Assembly: GCF_001548375.1 (NCBI RefSeq)
Contig: NZ_AP017295.1
Coordinates: forward strand, 2,452,501-2,516,500
Length of the DNA stretch: 64,000 nucleotides
Source: Nostoc sp. NIES-3756
GTDB lineage: Bacteria > Cyanobacteriota > Cyanobacteriia > Cyanobacteriales > Nostocaceae
Direction of reading: 5' to 3'
Shown here: piece after piece, positions 9,045-18,043 of the stretch
How positions within the stretch are numbered: the first letter of the stretch is position 1
How the letters are laid out: each line of letters starts with the position of its first letter
Program-made: the position numbers and the translations under genes
Notes under the pieces: generated by a model
What the model was told of the DNA's origin: nothing
The model's database searches: none
What the model saw: only the letters and a program-made list of their open reading frames with translations

Positions 9045-9918
9045 CATTCACCAGCGTATACACCCATAAAAATTTTGCAACTCTCATTTTGACTAAGATT
9101 CAATCGGAAAGCCCTAAATTCAACAATCTGGAATTTTGGGAGGCAGAATGATCTTCCTAGTTACAGGTTGTGTAAATTAATGTTGCATATAAATTTCTGA
9201 AATTGGTATTACTAGTAAAAATAGTTGTTGCTGGATGTAGTTTCTGTCTGTCAAATAACTAAGTTTTTTATTTTAATCTAGCCAACTTAACTTTGTCATA
9301 GATTGGTAATTTTCCTTGGTAGATAGTGAATATAAAAGAAATATTTGCATGACTTTTTTTGTTATGAAATCATCTTGATTACACTTGTGCGTGTCATTTG
9401 CTATTTGTTAGTTGTCACCATTGGAGGACAAGAGTCTTCGACTACTGATTACTAATAAATAAAGTTTGAGATTCAACATCACACTAAAATCAATTTGATA
9501 GAATTTACCCAAAAATTAGCTGAAAATTATTATCCTCCAATTGCATGATGAATATATATAGATTAATTTCTATGTATCTAGGTATCTAGAAAAGCCTCCT
9601 CTAGAGTAACTTAACCTGTAGAGAACAAGAAGTAGTTTTTGCCTCCAGATAGTGCATTACTTTAATGCACGATTTACATGATTTGTCAACCAAGAGTGGC
9701 CACTTAGTAGGAGAGCCACAGCCATATGTAATATAGCCTTGGGTTGACAGGTGAACAAAAAGAATCCGCAAACAGCGAGATTGACCTTGTAGAGCCGAAC
9801 AAATGCAGTCAATTCTAGACAGGTTGGTGTTACACTCCTAAATCCGTCACCTAATTCTGGAACAAGCGAGGAATTAGCGGGTCTAATAGATAGGGATGAA
9901 TTACCACCAGTACGATCT
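9045..9918. other. Long leader/intergenic region upstream of sigG
   Basis: About 870 bases without a gene. It contains the nested inverted repeats at 9683-9749 listed separately and is otherwise AT-rich in its first half. A long upstream region before an ECF sigma factor fits complex or autoregulated transcription. Confidence 0.4.
9683..9749. promoter_or_regulatory. Nested inverted repeats upstream of the sigma factor
   Basis: TTGTCAACCAAG (9683-9694) pairs with CTTGGGTTGACAG (9738-9750) apart from one bulged G and an end wobble; just inside the left arm is the perfect palindrome AGTGGCCACT (9695-9704). The right arm also contains TTGACAG, a possible -35 hexamer. Role unknown: operator, RNA hairpin or terminator. 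Confidence 0.4.
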
Positions 9919-10575
9919 ATGAGTCAATCGATTACTGTATCCTGGTCAACGGTTGATGCGAGGTGTCCAGAAGCATCGGTGCAAGTTGACAAACTCTCTA
10001 ACCACGATTTAATCTTGCGCTGTCAAGCCGGGCTGCGTCCAGATCGTGCTGCGTTTGCCGAACTCTTGCGCCGTTATCAAACCCAGGTTGATAGAGTTTT
10101 GTACCACCTAGCCCCAGATTGGCCAGATAGAGCCGACTTGGCTCAAGAAGTATGGATTCGTGTGTATCGGAATATTAATCGATTACAAGAACCTCCTAAG
10201 TTTAGGGGCTGGTTAAGCCGCATTGCTACCAATTTGTTTTATGACGAATTGCGTAAACGTAAGCGCGTCGTCAGTCCTTTATCGTTAGATGCTCCCCGTT
10301 CTGTAGATGATGGTGAAATGGATTGGGAAATAGCCGGAGACACACCAGGCCCAGAGGAAGAACTGACAACTAGAGAGTTCTACGAACAACTGCGGGAAGC
10401 GATCGCCGATTTACCGGAAGTTTTTCGGACTACAATTGTGCTGCGGGAAATCGAAGGCATGGCATACGAAGAAATTGCCGAAATTACAGGGGTATCCTTG
10501 GGAACAGTAAAATCAAGAATTGCCAGAGCTAGATCCAGATTGCAAACTCAATTGCAAAATTATCTTGATGCCTAA
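9919..10575 (+). CDS. sigG: ECF-type RNA polymerase sigma factor (SigG-like)
   Basis: A 218-residue group 4 sigma factor. Region 2 spans residues 30-110 (DRADLAQEVWIRVYRNI… and FRGWLSRIATNLFYDELRKRKR, the core-binding and -10 contacts) and region 4 spans 155-215 (LPEVFRTTIVLREIEGMAYEEIAEITGVSLGTVKSRI, the -35 helix-turn-helix). The N-terminal 28 residues are an extension. The anti-sigma gene follows 152 bp later. Sequence and context match cyanobacterial SigG, linked to envelope stress in Nostoc; the exact symbol is from memory. Confidence 0.82.
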   Translation: MSQSITVSWSTVDARCPEASVQVDKLSNHDLILRCQAGLRPDRAAFAELLRRYQTQVDRVLYHLAPDWPDRADLAQEVWIRVYRNINRLQEPPKFRGWLSRIATNLFYDELRKRKRVVSPLSLDAPRSVDDGEMDWEIAGDTPGPEEELTTREFYEQLREAIADLPEVFRTTIVLREIEGMAYEEIAEITGVSLGTVKSRIARARSRLQTQLQNYLDA

Positions 10576-10727
10576 TTTACAATATCTTTAAACTATCCTC
10601 TGGCAGAATTTAACTATTGATTAACAATTGTGAGGGAACTGTATCATGCCCCCGCCATCTATAAAACAGATGAATATCTCAGGGTTGCCCTCTTTCTGCC
10701 TGTGGACGAATTGGTAAAAATGTTAGT

Positions 10728-11333
10728 ATGACTACTGATTCTGATTTTAATAACCGTTGTCGGCGGCAATTTTCGAGAAATTTATCAAACAAGATGGCTA
10801 GGCATACCAATGAAGCAACGGGTGCTATGGATATGGTAAAGCGCGATCGCTTTGAATTATTGAGTGCATACCTCGATGGCGAGGTGACAGCAGCAGAACG
10901 TAAACAAGTGGAAGATTGGTTAGCTAACGATGTTGCAGTGCAGCGCCTCTATTCCCGACTGTTAAAACTGCGGCAAGGCATCCGCACCATGCCCATACCC
11001 ACAACCCAACAAGCCCCAGAAGTTACCGCAGCGCAAGTGATTGCTAAAGTTAACCGTCGTTCTCGGTTAAAGTGGGTATTTGGTGGCGCTGTGGCAGCTT
11101 GTGTGATTGGCGCAGTTTCTAGCTGGCTACCAGGACAAGAAGCCCTAACACCACAACTAGCTGAAAATCGGCAAGAACAACCTACTCAAACTGTTGCCCA
11201 GTCAAACGCCCAGCTAAAGGTAGCCTTGAATGAGCCAGTTATTGAAATTCCGAAAGCGGCTGTAGCTTCCCCTGAACAAGGCAATAATCGGAGGCGATCG
11301 CAACTTAGGGAAGTTCCCCCTAATATTAACTAA
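10728..11333 (+). CDS. Membrane anti-sigma factor partner of SigG
   Basis: A 201-residue protein with an N-terminal anti-sigma domain (RFELLSAYLDGEVTAAERKQVEDWL, about residues 43-67), a single transmembrane segment at about 106-125 (KWVFGGAVAACVIGAVSSW) and a periplasmic tail rich in Gln, Asn and Pro. It should hold SigG at the membrane until a signal releases it. The His-x3-Cys-x2-Cys zinc motif of many anti-sigma domains is absent. Several starts are possible (10728, 10794); the domain begins near residue 40 in either case. In Nostoc punctiforme the corresponding protein is called SapG. Confidence 0.8.
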   Translation: MTTDSDFNNRCRRQFSRNLSNKMARHTNEATGAMDMVKRDRFELLSAYLDGEVTAAERKQVEDWLANDVAVQRLYSRLLKLRQGIRTMPIPTTQQAPEVTAAQVIAKVNRRSRLKWVFGGAVAACVIGAVSSWLPGQEALTPQLAENRQEQPTQTVAQSNAQLKVALNEPVIEIPKAAVASPEQGNNRRRSQLREVPPNIN

Positions 11334-11353
11334 GCCTTAGTTTGTAGTCATCA

Positions 11354-11761
11354 TTACAAACACTTAAACGAGTTACAACTCCAGCAACCATCAGGTAGGT
11401 AAATGCCTCCTAGCTGTTCTACTCTTTGTGGATACATTAAGTAAACCCAAGCCAAACCAAGAGAGGAACCCAGGAGATTGTATACTTCCGCACTCTGACG
11501 GTTGTAAAGATTCTCTGACATTGCCCTATCAGGGCGATAATCTTCCAATTCGTCCAAAGTTGCCAAAACTCCTAAATCAGCAAAAGTAAGTAAATATCCA
11601 TGAACGGTATCCTTCCCCGTCGTCATGGCTGGATATCCCATTGGCAAAGTAAATAACCGCCCCAATACAGTTGCCCTATGGGCTTCCACAACTTTACCAG
11701 CACAGTATCTAAGATAATTCCCTTCACCTGGCTTGAGTGTACCGTAAACAAAAACCTTCAT
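11354..11761 (-). CDS. Gamma-glutamylcyclotransferase-like protein
   Basis: A 135-residue protein of the AIG2/GGCT-like fold. The substrate loop VYGTLKPGEGN is at residues 5-15 and the acidic LDELEDY at 69-75 supplies the candidate catalytic Glu (E73). Members release 5-oxoproline from gamma-glutamyl amines or peptides; the actual substrate is not predictable. It is convergent with the sigma/anti-sigma pair. Confidence 0.8.
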   Translation of the reverse strand: MKVFVYGTLKPGEGNYLRYCAGKVVEAHRATVLGRLFTLPMGYPAMTTGKDTVHGYLLTFADLGVLATLDELEDYRPDRAMSENLYNRQSAEVYNLLGSSLGLAWVYLMYPQRVEQLGGIYLPDGCWSCNSFKCL

Positions 11762-11771
11762 TAGTCAGTTG

Positions 11772-11801
11772 TTATTAGTCAATAGTCAATAGTCAACAGT
11801 A
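11772..11801. repeat. STRR-like heptamer run
   Basis: Tandem AGTCAAT/AGTCAAC heptamers (TTAGTCAATAGTCAATAGTC…), followed by C/T-rich ctccctcatc units to about 11880. This matches the short tandemly repeated sequences known from heterocystous cyanobacteria. Confidence 0.6.
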
Positions 11802-11977
11802 ATTAATTATTCTCCTCTGCCCTGTTATCTCCCTCATCTCCCTTACTCCCCCCACTCCCTCATCCCCTCTGCCTTCCTGCTTCGCACAATTCACCCATTG
11901 CCAGTTTTCCTACCTTTGCCTACCATCATCTACAATATGGAGGCAGACAAGATTACAGACCAGTAGGAGAATTTTTG

Positions 11978-14596
11978 GTGGACTCCCGATATACACCCGC
12001 AGCAATTGAGGAAAAATGGCAAAAAACATGGGCAGAACTTGGTTTAGATAAGACCCCCACAGATAGTAATAAACCAAAATTCTACGCTCTATCCATGTTC
12101 CCCTACCCATCGGGCAGCCTGCACATGGGTCACGTCCGTAACTACACAATTACAGATGTGATTGCCCGCCTCAAACGTATGCAGGGTTATCGGGTGCTAC
12201 ATCCAATGGGATGGGATGCCTTTGGCTTACCAGCAGAAAACGCCGCCATTGACCGTGGTGTGCCGCCTGCCAAATGGACTTATCAAAATATTACCCAAAT
12301 GCGGCAACAGTTGCAGCGACTTGGTTTATCCATTGACTGGAACAGCGAAGTCGCAACCTGTTCCCCAGACTATTACAAATGGACGCAATGGATTTTCTTA
12401 CAGTTTTTGCAAGCCGGGTTAGCTTATCAAAAAGAAGCTGCGGTAAACTGGGATCCTATTGACCAAACAGTATTAGCTAACGAACAAGTTGATAGTGAGG
12501 GACGTTCTTGGCGTAGTGGCGCGATAGTTGAGCGTAAATTGTTACGGCAGTGGTTTTTAAAGATTACCGACTACGCCGAAGAATTATTAAACGACCTAGA
12601 GAAATTGACAGGTTGGCCAGAAAGAGTCAAATTGATGCAGGCGAACTGGATAGGGAAATCTTCAGGGGCGTATTTGGAATTTCCTATTGTTGGCAGCAGT
12701 GAAAAAATTGCCGTATACACCACTCGTCCTGATACAGTTTATGGTGTCAGCTATGTAGTGTTAGCACCAGAACATCCCCTCACCAAACAAGTTACCACCA
12801 AAACACAACAAGCAGCAGTAGACACCTTCGTTCAAGAAGTAAAAAATCAAAGCGAGTTAGAACGTACCGCCGAAGATAAACCCAAACGTGGTGTACCTAC
12901 TGGTGGGAAGGTAATTAACCCGTTCACAGGGGAAGAAGTACCGATTTGGATTGCCGATTATGTACTGTATGAGTATGGTACTGGGGCGGTAATGGGTGTA
13001 CCTGCCCATGATGTCAGGGATTTCAAATTTGCTAAAAGATACGACTTACCCATTGATTTTGTCATCGCGGCCCCAGATGATGTGGCAGGTTTCGACTTAA
13101 GCCCAACATCGCAGACCCAAGAAGTTACCCAAGTCGTACAAGTTGAATATAACGAAGCGTATACAGAACCAGGAATTTTAATTAATTCCGGGGCTTTCAC
13201 TGGTATGAGTTCCACCGATGCCAAGCAAGCCATAGTTAAATACGCCCAAGAACAGGGTTTTGGTAAAGAACACATTCAATACCGCTTGCGCGACTGGTTG
13301 ATTTCTCGTCAACGTTATTGGGGCGCACCAATTCCTGTAATTCATTGCCCCAACTGTGGCATAGTTCCAGTACCAGATCAGGATTTACCCGTCACCTTAC
13401 CCGAAGAAGTTGAGTTTACTGGGCGCGGTGGTTCACCATTGGCACAGTTAGAAAGCTGGGTGAATGTACCTTGTCCTAGCTGTGGCACTCCTGCTAAACG
13501 GGAAACCGACACGATGGATACATTTATTGATTCCTCGTGGTATTTCTTACGGTTCACTGACGCTAAGAACGAAGGACAGGTATTTGAGTCAGCAAAAACT
13601 AATGACTGGATGCCAGTAGACCAATATGTAGGCGGTATCGAACACGCAATTTTACACTTATTGTATTCTCGCTTCTTTACTAAAGTATTGCGCGATCGCG
13701 GTTTGTTGAACTTTGACGAACCCTTTGAGCGTTTGTTAACTCAAGGGATGGTACAGGGTTTAACTTACCTCAATCCGAACAAGGGCGGCAAAGATAAATG
13801 GATACCTTCCCATCTGGTTGACCCCAACAACCCCCGTGACCCCCAAACAGGCGAACCATTACAACGCCTTTACGCCACCATGTCCAAATCTAAAGGTAAC
13901 GGTGTCGCGCCGGAAGATGTCATCAGTAAATACGGTGTAGATACAGCGCGGATGTTTATCTTATTTAAAGCGCCGCCAGAAAAAGATTTGGAGTGGGATG
14001 AAGCCGATGTGGAGGGGCAATTCCGCTTCTTAAATCGGGTTTGGCGTTTGGTGACAGATTATATTGCATCAGGGGTAAATCAAAAGACTAAATCGAGTGA
14101 ATTGAGTAAATCAGAAAAAGATTTACGCCGGGCAATTCACACTGCGATTAAGTCGGTAACAGAAGATGTCCAAGATGAGTATCAATTTAATACTGCTGTT
14201 TCCGAGTTGATGAAGTTGAGTAATGCCCTCACAGATGCTAGTGATAAAAATTCGCCGGTGTATGCTGAAGGTATCCGCACGTTAGTAGTGTTACTCGCTC
14301 CCTTTGCGCCACACATCGCTGATGAGTTGTGGCATTTGTTGGGGAAAGGGGAATCAGTACATACCCAAAATTGGCCTGCTTTTGACACAGATGCTTTAGT
14401 TGCTGACGAAATCACTTTAGTAATTCAGGTGAACGGCAAAAAGCGTGCTGATATCCAAGTTCCCGCGCAAGCAGATAAAGCCGAGTTGGAGACATACGCC
14501 CGTGAATCTGAGGTTGTGCAGCGTCACCTTGAAGGGAAGGAGATTAAAAAGGTAATAGTCGTACCTGGAAAGTTGGTCAATTTCGTAGTGGGTTAA
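11978..14596 (+). CDS. leuS: Leucyl-tRNA synthetase
   Basis: An 872-residue class I aminoacyl-tRNA synthetase charging tRNA-Leu. The HIGH-type motif HMGH is at residues 49-52 ([15 protein letters not shown]), the editing (CP1) domain lies between about 225 and 420, a zinc-ribbon-like CPNCG…CPSCG pair follows at about 455-500, and KMSKS appears as TMSKSKGNG near residue 635. The GTG at 11978 is chosen over the TTG at 11975 because AGGAG at 11965-11969 is then 8 nt away. Length is normal for bacterial LeuRS. Confidence 0.95.
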   Translation: MDSRYTPAAIEEKWQKTWAELGLDKTPTDSNKPKFYALSMFPYPSGSLHMGHVRNYTITDVIARLKRMQGYRVLHPMGWDAFGLPAENAAIDRGVPPAKWTYQNITQMRQQLQRLGLSIDWNSEVATCSPDYYKWTQWIFLQFLQAGLAYQKEAAVNWDPIDQTVLANEQVDSEGRSWRSGAIVERKLLRQWFLKITDYAEELLNDLEKLTGWPERVKLMQANWIGKSSGAYLEFPIVGSSEKIAVYTTRPDTVYGVSYVVLAPEHPLTKQVTTKTQQAAVDTFVQEVKNQSELERTAEDKPKRGVPTGGKVINPFTGEEVPIWIADYVLYEYGTGAVMGVPAHDVRDFKFAKRYDLPIDFVIAAPDDVAGFDLSPTSQTQEVTQVVQVEYNEAYTEPGILINSGAFTGMSSTDAKQAIVKYAQEQGFGKEHIQYRLRDWLISRQRYWGAPIPVIHCPNCGIVPVPDQDLPVTLPEEVEFTGRGGSPLAQLESWVNVPCPSCGTPAKRETDTMDTFIDSSWYFLRFTDAKNEGQVFESAKTNDWMPVDQYVGGIEHAILHLLYSRFFTKVLRDRGLLNFDEPFERLLTQGMVQGLTYLNPNKGGKDKWIPSHLVDPNNPRDPQTGEPLQRLYATMSKSKGNGVAPEDVISKYGVDTARMFILFKAPPEKDLEWDEADVEGQFRFLNRVWRLVTDYIASGVNQKTKSSELSKSEKDLRRAIHTAIKSVTEDVQDEYQFNTAVSELMKLSNALTDASDKNSPVYAEGIRTLVVLLAPFAPHIADELWHLLGKGESVHTQNWPAFDTDALVADEITLVIQVNGKKRADIQVPAQADKAELETYARESEVVQRHLEGKEIKKVIVVPGKLVNFVVG

Positions 14597-14598
14597 TT

Positions 14599-14650
14599 TC
14601 TCTGTGCCTCTGTGCCTCTGTGGTTAAAAAACACAGAGACGCAGAGGAGG
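14599..14650. repeat. Dispersed palindromic repeat after leuS
   Basis: CTCTGTGCCTCTGTG … CACAGAGACGCAGAG forms an imperfect hairpin around an A-run. This sequence type is widely dispersed in cyanobacterial genomes and may end the leuS transcript. Confidence 0.5.
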
Positions 14651-14708
14651 AGAATTGCGTAGGCAGGTTTTCCGACTCGAACAAAGTGTCCGTCGCACAC
14701 AGAGGTAT

Positions 14709-16412
14709 TTAAGTTAAGTTGGAATCATTATTGATGCTTTTATTTTGCAAGCTGCTGAGGTTGCGGCTAGCGACATCGGCGCTAATTCCCCAAAGGATTA
14801 ATCCTAAGTAGTCGGAGAAGGGTTTAGCGCCAAAGGTGAGTCCGTTATCTACATAAAGTGAACCGATACCAACTAGAGATAAGCCTACTAGTAGAGTGAG
14901 GGATAAAAAGGGACGGATGAGCCAAAATGTAGCACCGATACGGATATCGTCAGATACGCCTGAGAGTAGTATGAGGTAATCTTGACAGCGAGTTTGCCAT
15001 TTTGGTTGGTTTAATGGTACATCTTTTGGTGCGATCGCATCGGCTCGAATTAAGCAATGATGCGCTGCATGAGCTAATTCCAGAGGAAAAAAAGTTTCAT
15101 CTTGCAAGAAATGTTTATCCGCTTGGCGTTTTTGATTGATGCTAGCTAAACCTTTCATCACATCCTGCATACATCTTTGGGCGATCGCATCATTTTTTTG
15201 TGCTAAAAAGTTACGAGTTTTAATAATATTTTTCTGCACGTCTTGAGCCATTTTATCTAAGCTGTCTATTTCTTGCATTTCTAATAGTTGGATTTCTATT
15301 TGGCGCAGCTTATTTAATGCTTCTAATCTGGCTTCAATAGCATCTATTTCTGCTAAGGCTTTATCTATCTTTTCCCATCTAATTAATTGTTCTACCCAGT
15401 CAACCATGTTGTTGAGTATTGTTTGGTCTTCTGGATGTTCTACTTCTTCTTTAATCCTGGCTTTGAGGCGATAAACTGCTTTAATTACTCTGGTGATATC
15501 ATTACCAGATTCCTGCATATATTTGAATAATCTACCTAAAACTACACCAAAGATTAATACCGTCAAGGGCAAAATTGGCCCAGAGCGCATCTTTAAATCT
15601 ACTGGGATGACCAGCCTTTGAGTTTGTCCTGCGAGGGTGAAGTAGATTGCTCCTGTGTAACGGTCTGGGGGAATGAGGTAACGATGTATGGTTAATGGTA
15701 GAGTAACTATGCGATCGCTTGCTAAATTCACTGGGCTTGACGGTAAACTCAGGGCTGTCTCTGTTAATTGATACCCTGTTTGCTCACCTTTGACAATGAC
15801 TCTGGCATCAAGGATAGTTACAGGTTCTTGGCTAGAATTATCAAATTGCAGTTGCCACTGATTTAAAAATGCACTCGCTGGTAGTAACCCTCTGGCAATT
15901 AAGCAGTTAAAAAAGCCCAAAATACCTTCACAATTGACAAGACGCAATTGAATTTGTTCTGTGCCACCCAAGGGAATGAGAGTAGGTTTAGCTTTAGCAA
16001 TCACTTGAATGGGAATAGTTTGTACTTGCTGCTGACTTTGATTTGGCAGCAATACTTGAATTGTCCCTTCATAAATGCCGGGTAAACGAATATCACTTAC
16101 TCTTAATTGGAAATCTTGAGGAATACCCTCAGCAAGTTGTGGCTCACCAACGACGGTTATTTGGTTACGGTTAATGATTTCCCCGCCTTCTTTGCGCCGC
16201 AAATCTGAAGGTAGAAAGACAACTCTTTCGATATTTTCTCCCTGAGCAGTTAACCGTAAGTTACCAACTAATGCGCTTTCTTCACCCAACACACCAGTGA
16301 TATGTATAGATTTATCATTAGAATCTATAAGTATATTGGGCGCAGCTTTTGCCGGGACGGCGTGTGTAATAACTATCACCGACAGCAATAAAGATATTAT
16401 GTGATATTTCAT
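14709..16412 (-). CDS. Large membrane protein of unknown function
   Basis: A 567-residue protein starting at the ATG at 16412 (the TTG 36 nt upstream is less likely). Residues 1-23 are a signal peptide ending in AKA. A beta-rich extracytoplasmic region (24-285) precedes a transmembrane segment (PILPLTVLIFGVVLGRLF, about 290-307), then a long helical, coiled-coil cytoplasmic region (310-500), and two hydrophobic segments near the end (about 500-550). I recognise no family. The layout suggests a periplasmic sensor or scaffold linked to a cytoplasmic coiled coil. The McdAB-like pair lies 155 bp upstream on the same strand. Confidence 0.7.
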   Translation of the reverse strand: MKYHIISLLLSVIVITHAVPAKAAPNILIDSNDKSIHITGVLGEESALVGNLRLTAQGENIERVVFLPSDLRRKEGGEIINRNQITVVGEPQLAEGIPQDFQLRVSDIRLPGIYEGTIQVLLPNQSQQQVQTIPIQVIAKAKPTLIPLGGTEQIQLRLVNCEGILGFFNCLIARGLLPASAFLNQWQLQFDNSSQEPVTILDARVIVKGEQTGYQLTETALSLPSSPVNLASDRIVTLPLTIHRYLIPPDRYTGAIYFTLAGQTQRLVIPVDLKMRSGPILPLTVLIFGVVLGRLFKYMQESGNDITRVIKAVYRLKARIKEEVEHPEDQTILNNMVDWVEQLIRWEKIDKALAEIDAIEARLEALNKLRQIEIQLLEMQEIDSLDKMAQDVQKNIIKTRNFLAQKNDAIAQRCMQDVMKGLASINQKRQADKHFLQDETFFPLELAHAAHHCLIRADAIAPKDVPLNQPKWQTRCQDYLILLSGVSDDIRIGATFWLIRPFLSLTLLVGLSLVGIGSLYVDNGLTFGAKPFSDYLGLILWGISADVASRNLSSLQNKSINNDSNLT

Positions 16413-16566
16413 GAGCAATTCTCTAGATTCAGAGCAAATTGATATCAATAGGAATTACGCATGAAATTCGGGAAATCGGGAGTGGGGAGAGATGATAGGG
16501 ATGAGGGGTAGAGGGATTATTTTCTACCTTTTCTACCTTTTGCCTTTTGTCTCCTGCATCCCATAT

Positions 16567-17166
16567 TTAATCGTACAACCAAGTGTTGGAAGCAAAATCA
16601 TCCTTTGTTTCGATTGGTTGTAATGGTTGTGTTGGTCGATTGTCAGGAAGTCGAGTTGATTTTCTATAAGGTACTGGTTTGTAGCTTTGTTTTTCTTGTT
16701 GCAGTTTTTCTTGTTTTTGTTTCTCTTGTTCCAGCTTTTCTAGTTGCTCTTTTTCTTGTGCTATGACTAGTGCTTTATGTTCATCTATCAATTTAGAGTT
16801 GGCTTGTGCAAGTTGTAGCGCAGTTTTTTTGGTTTCTTCTAACTCTTTTGTGAGCTTTTTGACTGAGGATTTTTGTTCAGATAAAGCTGATTGTAATTCT
16901 TCTATTTTTTGCTGTAAGGTTTTTTCCTGTTGTTCAGATTTTTTTAAACTTATCTGTAACTCTTTGATGGTGGCTTCTAAATCTGCCTTAGTAGGAACAC
17001 CACGTTTAGCACCATTTGCTTCAGTCTCTTGAGATTCTTCTGGGGTTACAGCAGTTTCCTCAGTCACTGCTTGGGCGGTAACTTCAATTGCTGCTTCATC
17101 AGCAGAGGGGGTAAATTTTTGGGCTTCCTCTTGAATTAAGTCGGAAAGGTTTTGTTTTCTAGGCAT
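16567..17166 (-). CDS. mcdB: Coiled-coil partner of ParA ATPase (McdB-like, type 2)
   Basis: A 199-residue protein: a polar, acidic disordered N-terminus (1-55), a long Gln/Glu/Lys-rich coiled coil (about 60-150), and a basic/Pro-rich end finishing in NTWLYD. An N-terminal charged disordered part, central coiled coil and conserved C-terminal Trp are the described features of type 2 McdB, the adaptor that links McdA to carboxysomes and tends to phase-separate. The ATG overlaps the stop of the ParA gene as TAATG, so translation is coupled. The assignment rests on architecture and pairing, not on alignment. Confidence 0.65.
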   Translation of the reverse strand: MPRKQNLSDLIQEEAQKFTPSADEAAIEVTAQAVTEETAVTPEESQETEANGAKRGVPTKADLEATIKELQISLKKSEQQEKTLQQKIEELQSALSEQKSSVKKLTKELEETKKTALQLAQANSKLIDEHKALVIAQEKEQLEKLEQEKQKQEKLQQEKQSYKPVPYRKSTRLPDNRPTQPLQPIETKDDFASNTWLYD

Positions 17167-17798
17167 TATTTTCTCCAATCACGCTGTAGTTCTTCGGCCA
17201 CGCGGTGGTAATCTGATTCCGCTTCTCTAGCATTTTTGCCTCGCCATTGGTCAATAGCTACACCATCCAAAGCAGCTCTTTCATGGGCTTTGTAAATCCG
17301 GATAAAAGCTTTGCAAACGGGTATTCCGAGCCTTTGGAGGGTATTTTGTGCTTCTATTGCTTCATTTATACTCCGAGTATCGACCTTTGTGAGTAACACC
17401 CGATGGGCAACTCCAGCCGGAACTACAGCCGCTTTGACTGTCTCAATTAATACAGCCAAATCCATTGCGGATGGCGGTGTAGGTAAAACTAGATAATCTG
17501 CGATCGCTACTACTGTGGCTAGTGCTTCCGAGTGTAGCGCAGGTGGCGTATCTACTACTACTAAATCGTATTCTTTTATAGTTTGTAACCTACCTAAAAG
17601 CTGAGGATTGGTTTCTTGGGATAGATCAAATCCCATCCCATTTTGACTTCTGCCAAACCACCAACTGGCAGAACCTTGTACATCTGTATCAACAAGAATA
17701 ACTTTTTTCTTCTTCGCAAACTGAGCAGCTAAATTGATGGCGGTAGTCGTTTTACCGACACCCCCCTTACCGTTGAGAATAGTGATGATTTTTGGCAC
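17166..17798 (-). CDS. mcdA: ParA/MinD-type ATPase (McdA-like, type 2)
   Basis: A 210-residue ParA-family ATPase. The deviant Walker A GKGGVGKTT (residues 10-18) has the signature lysine, Walker A' is VDTDVQGSAS, and Walker B lies in YDLVVVDTPP. It binds the nucleoid in the ATP form in this family and positions a cargo through its partner. The partner gene overlaps it by one base; the pair matches type 2 McdAB, which spaces beta-carboxysomes. A plasmid-type ParA is less likely because no ParB or parS is present. Other orphan-ParA cargoes remain possible. Confidence 0.72.
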   Translation of the reverse strand: MPKIITILNGKGGVGKTTTAINLAAQFAKKKKVILVDTDVQGSASWWFGRSQNGMGFDLSQETNPQLLGRLQTIKEYDLVVVDTPPALHSEALATVVAIADYLVLPTPPSAMDLAVLIETVKAAVVPAGVAHRVLLTKVDTRSINEAIEAQNTLQRLGIPVCKAFIRIYKAHERAALDGVAIDQWRGKNAREAESDYHRVAEELQRDWRK

Positions 17799-17884
17799 TT
17801 GTTATCATCCGACCCTGCCATACTTGAATATACCGCTTTGTGTGACTGTCTTTGCATTTGAGTTGGAAATAGGTAGTGGAGACT

Positions 17885-17985
17885 GGGGGGATGGGGGAGA
17901 TGGGGAATATGGGGGAGATGGGGAATATGGGGGAGATGAGGGAGATGAGGAGAATAACTATGGACTAATGACTAATGACTAATAA
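17885..17985. repeat. Short tandem repeats (GGGAGATGGGGAATATG and heptamers)
   Basis: A purine-rich run of GGGGGAGATGGGGAATAT units and GGGAGATGA variants, followed by ACTAATG heptamers at about 17963-17985. It lies between divergent genes (mcdA-like and P450), where promoter elements would otherwise be expected. Confidence 0.6.
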
Positions 17986-18043
17986 CAACAGTTTTAGAAA
18001 AAATCGTAAGAATGGAAGTCAGTAGACTTAAATATCTATTTTT

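Noticed and set aside
12958..13275. Minus-strand frame inside leuS
   Set aside because: Shadow of leuS with no SD and Cys/Ser-rich nonsense composition.
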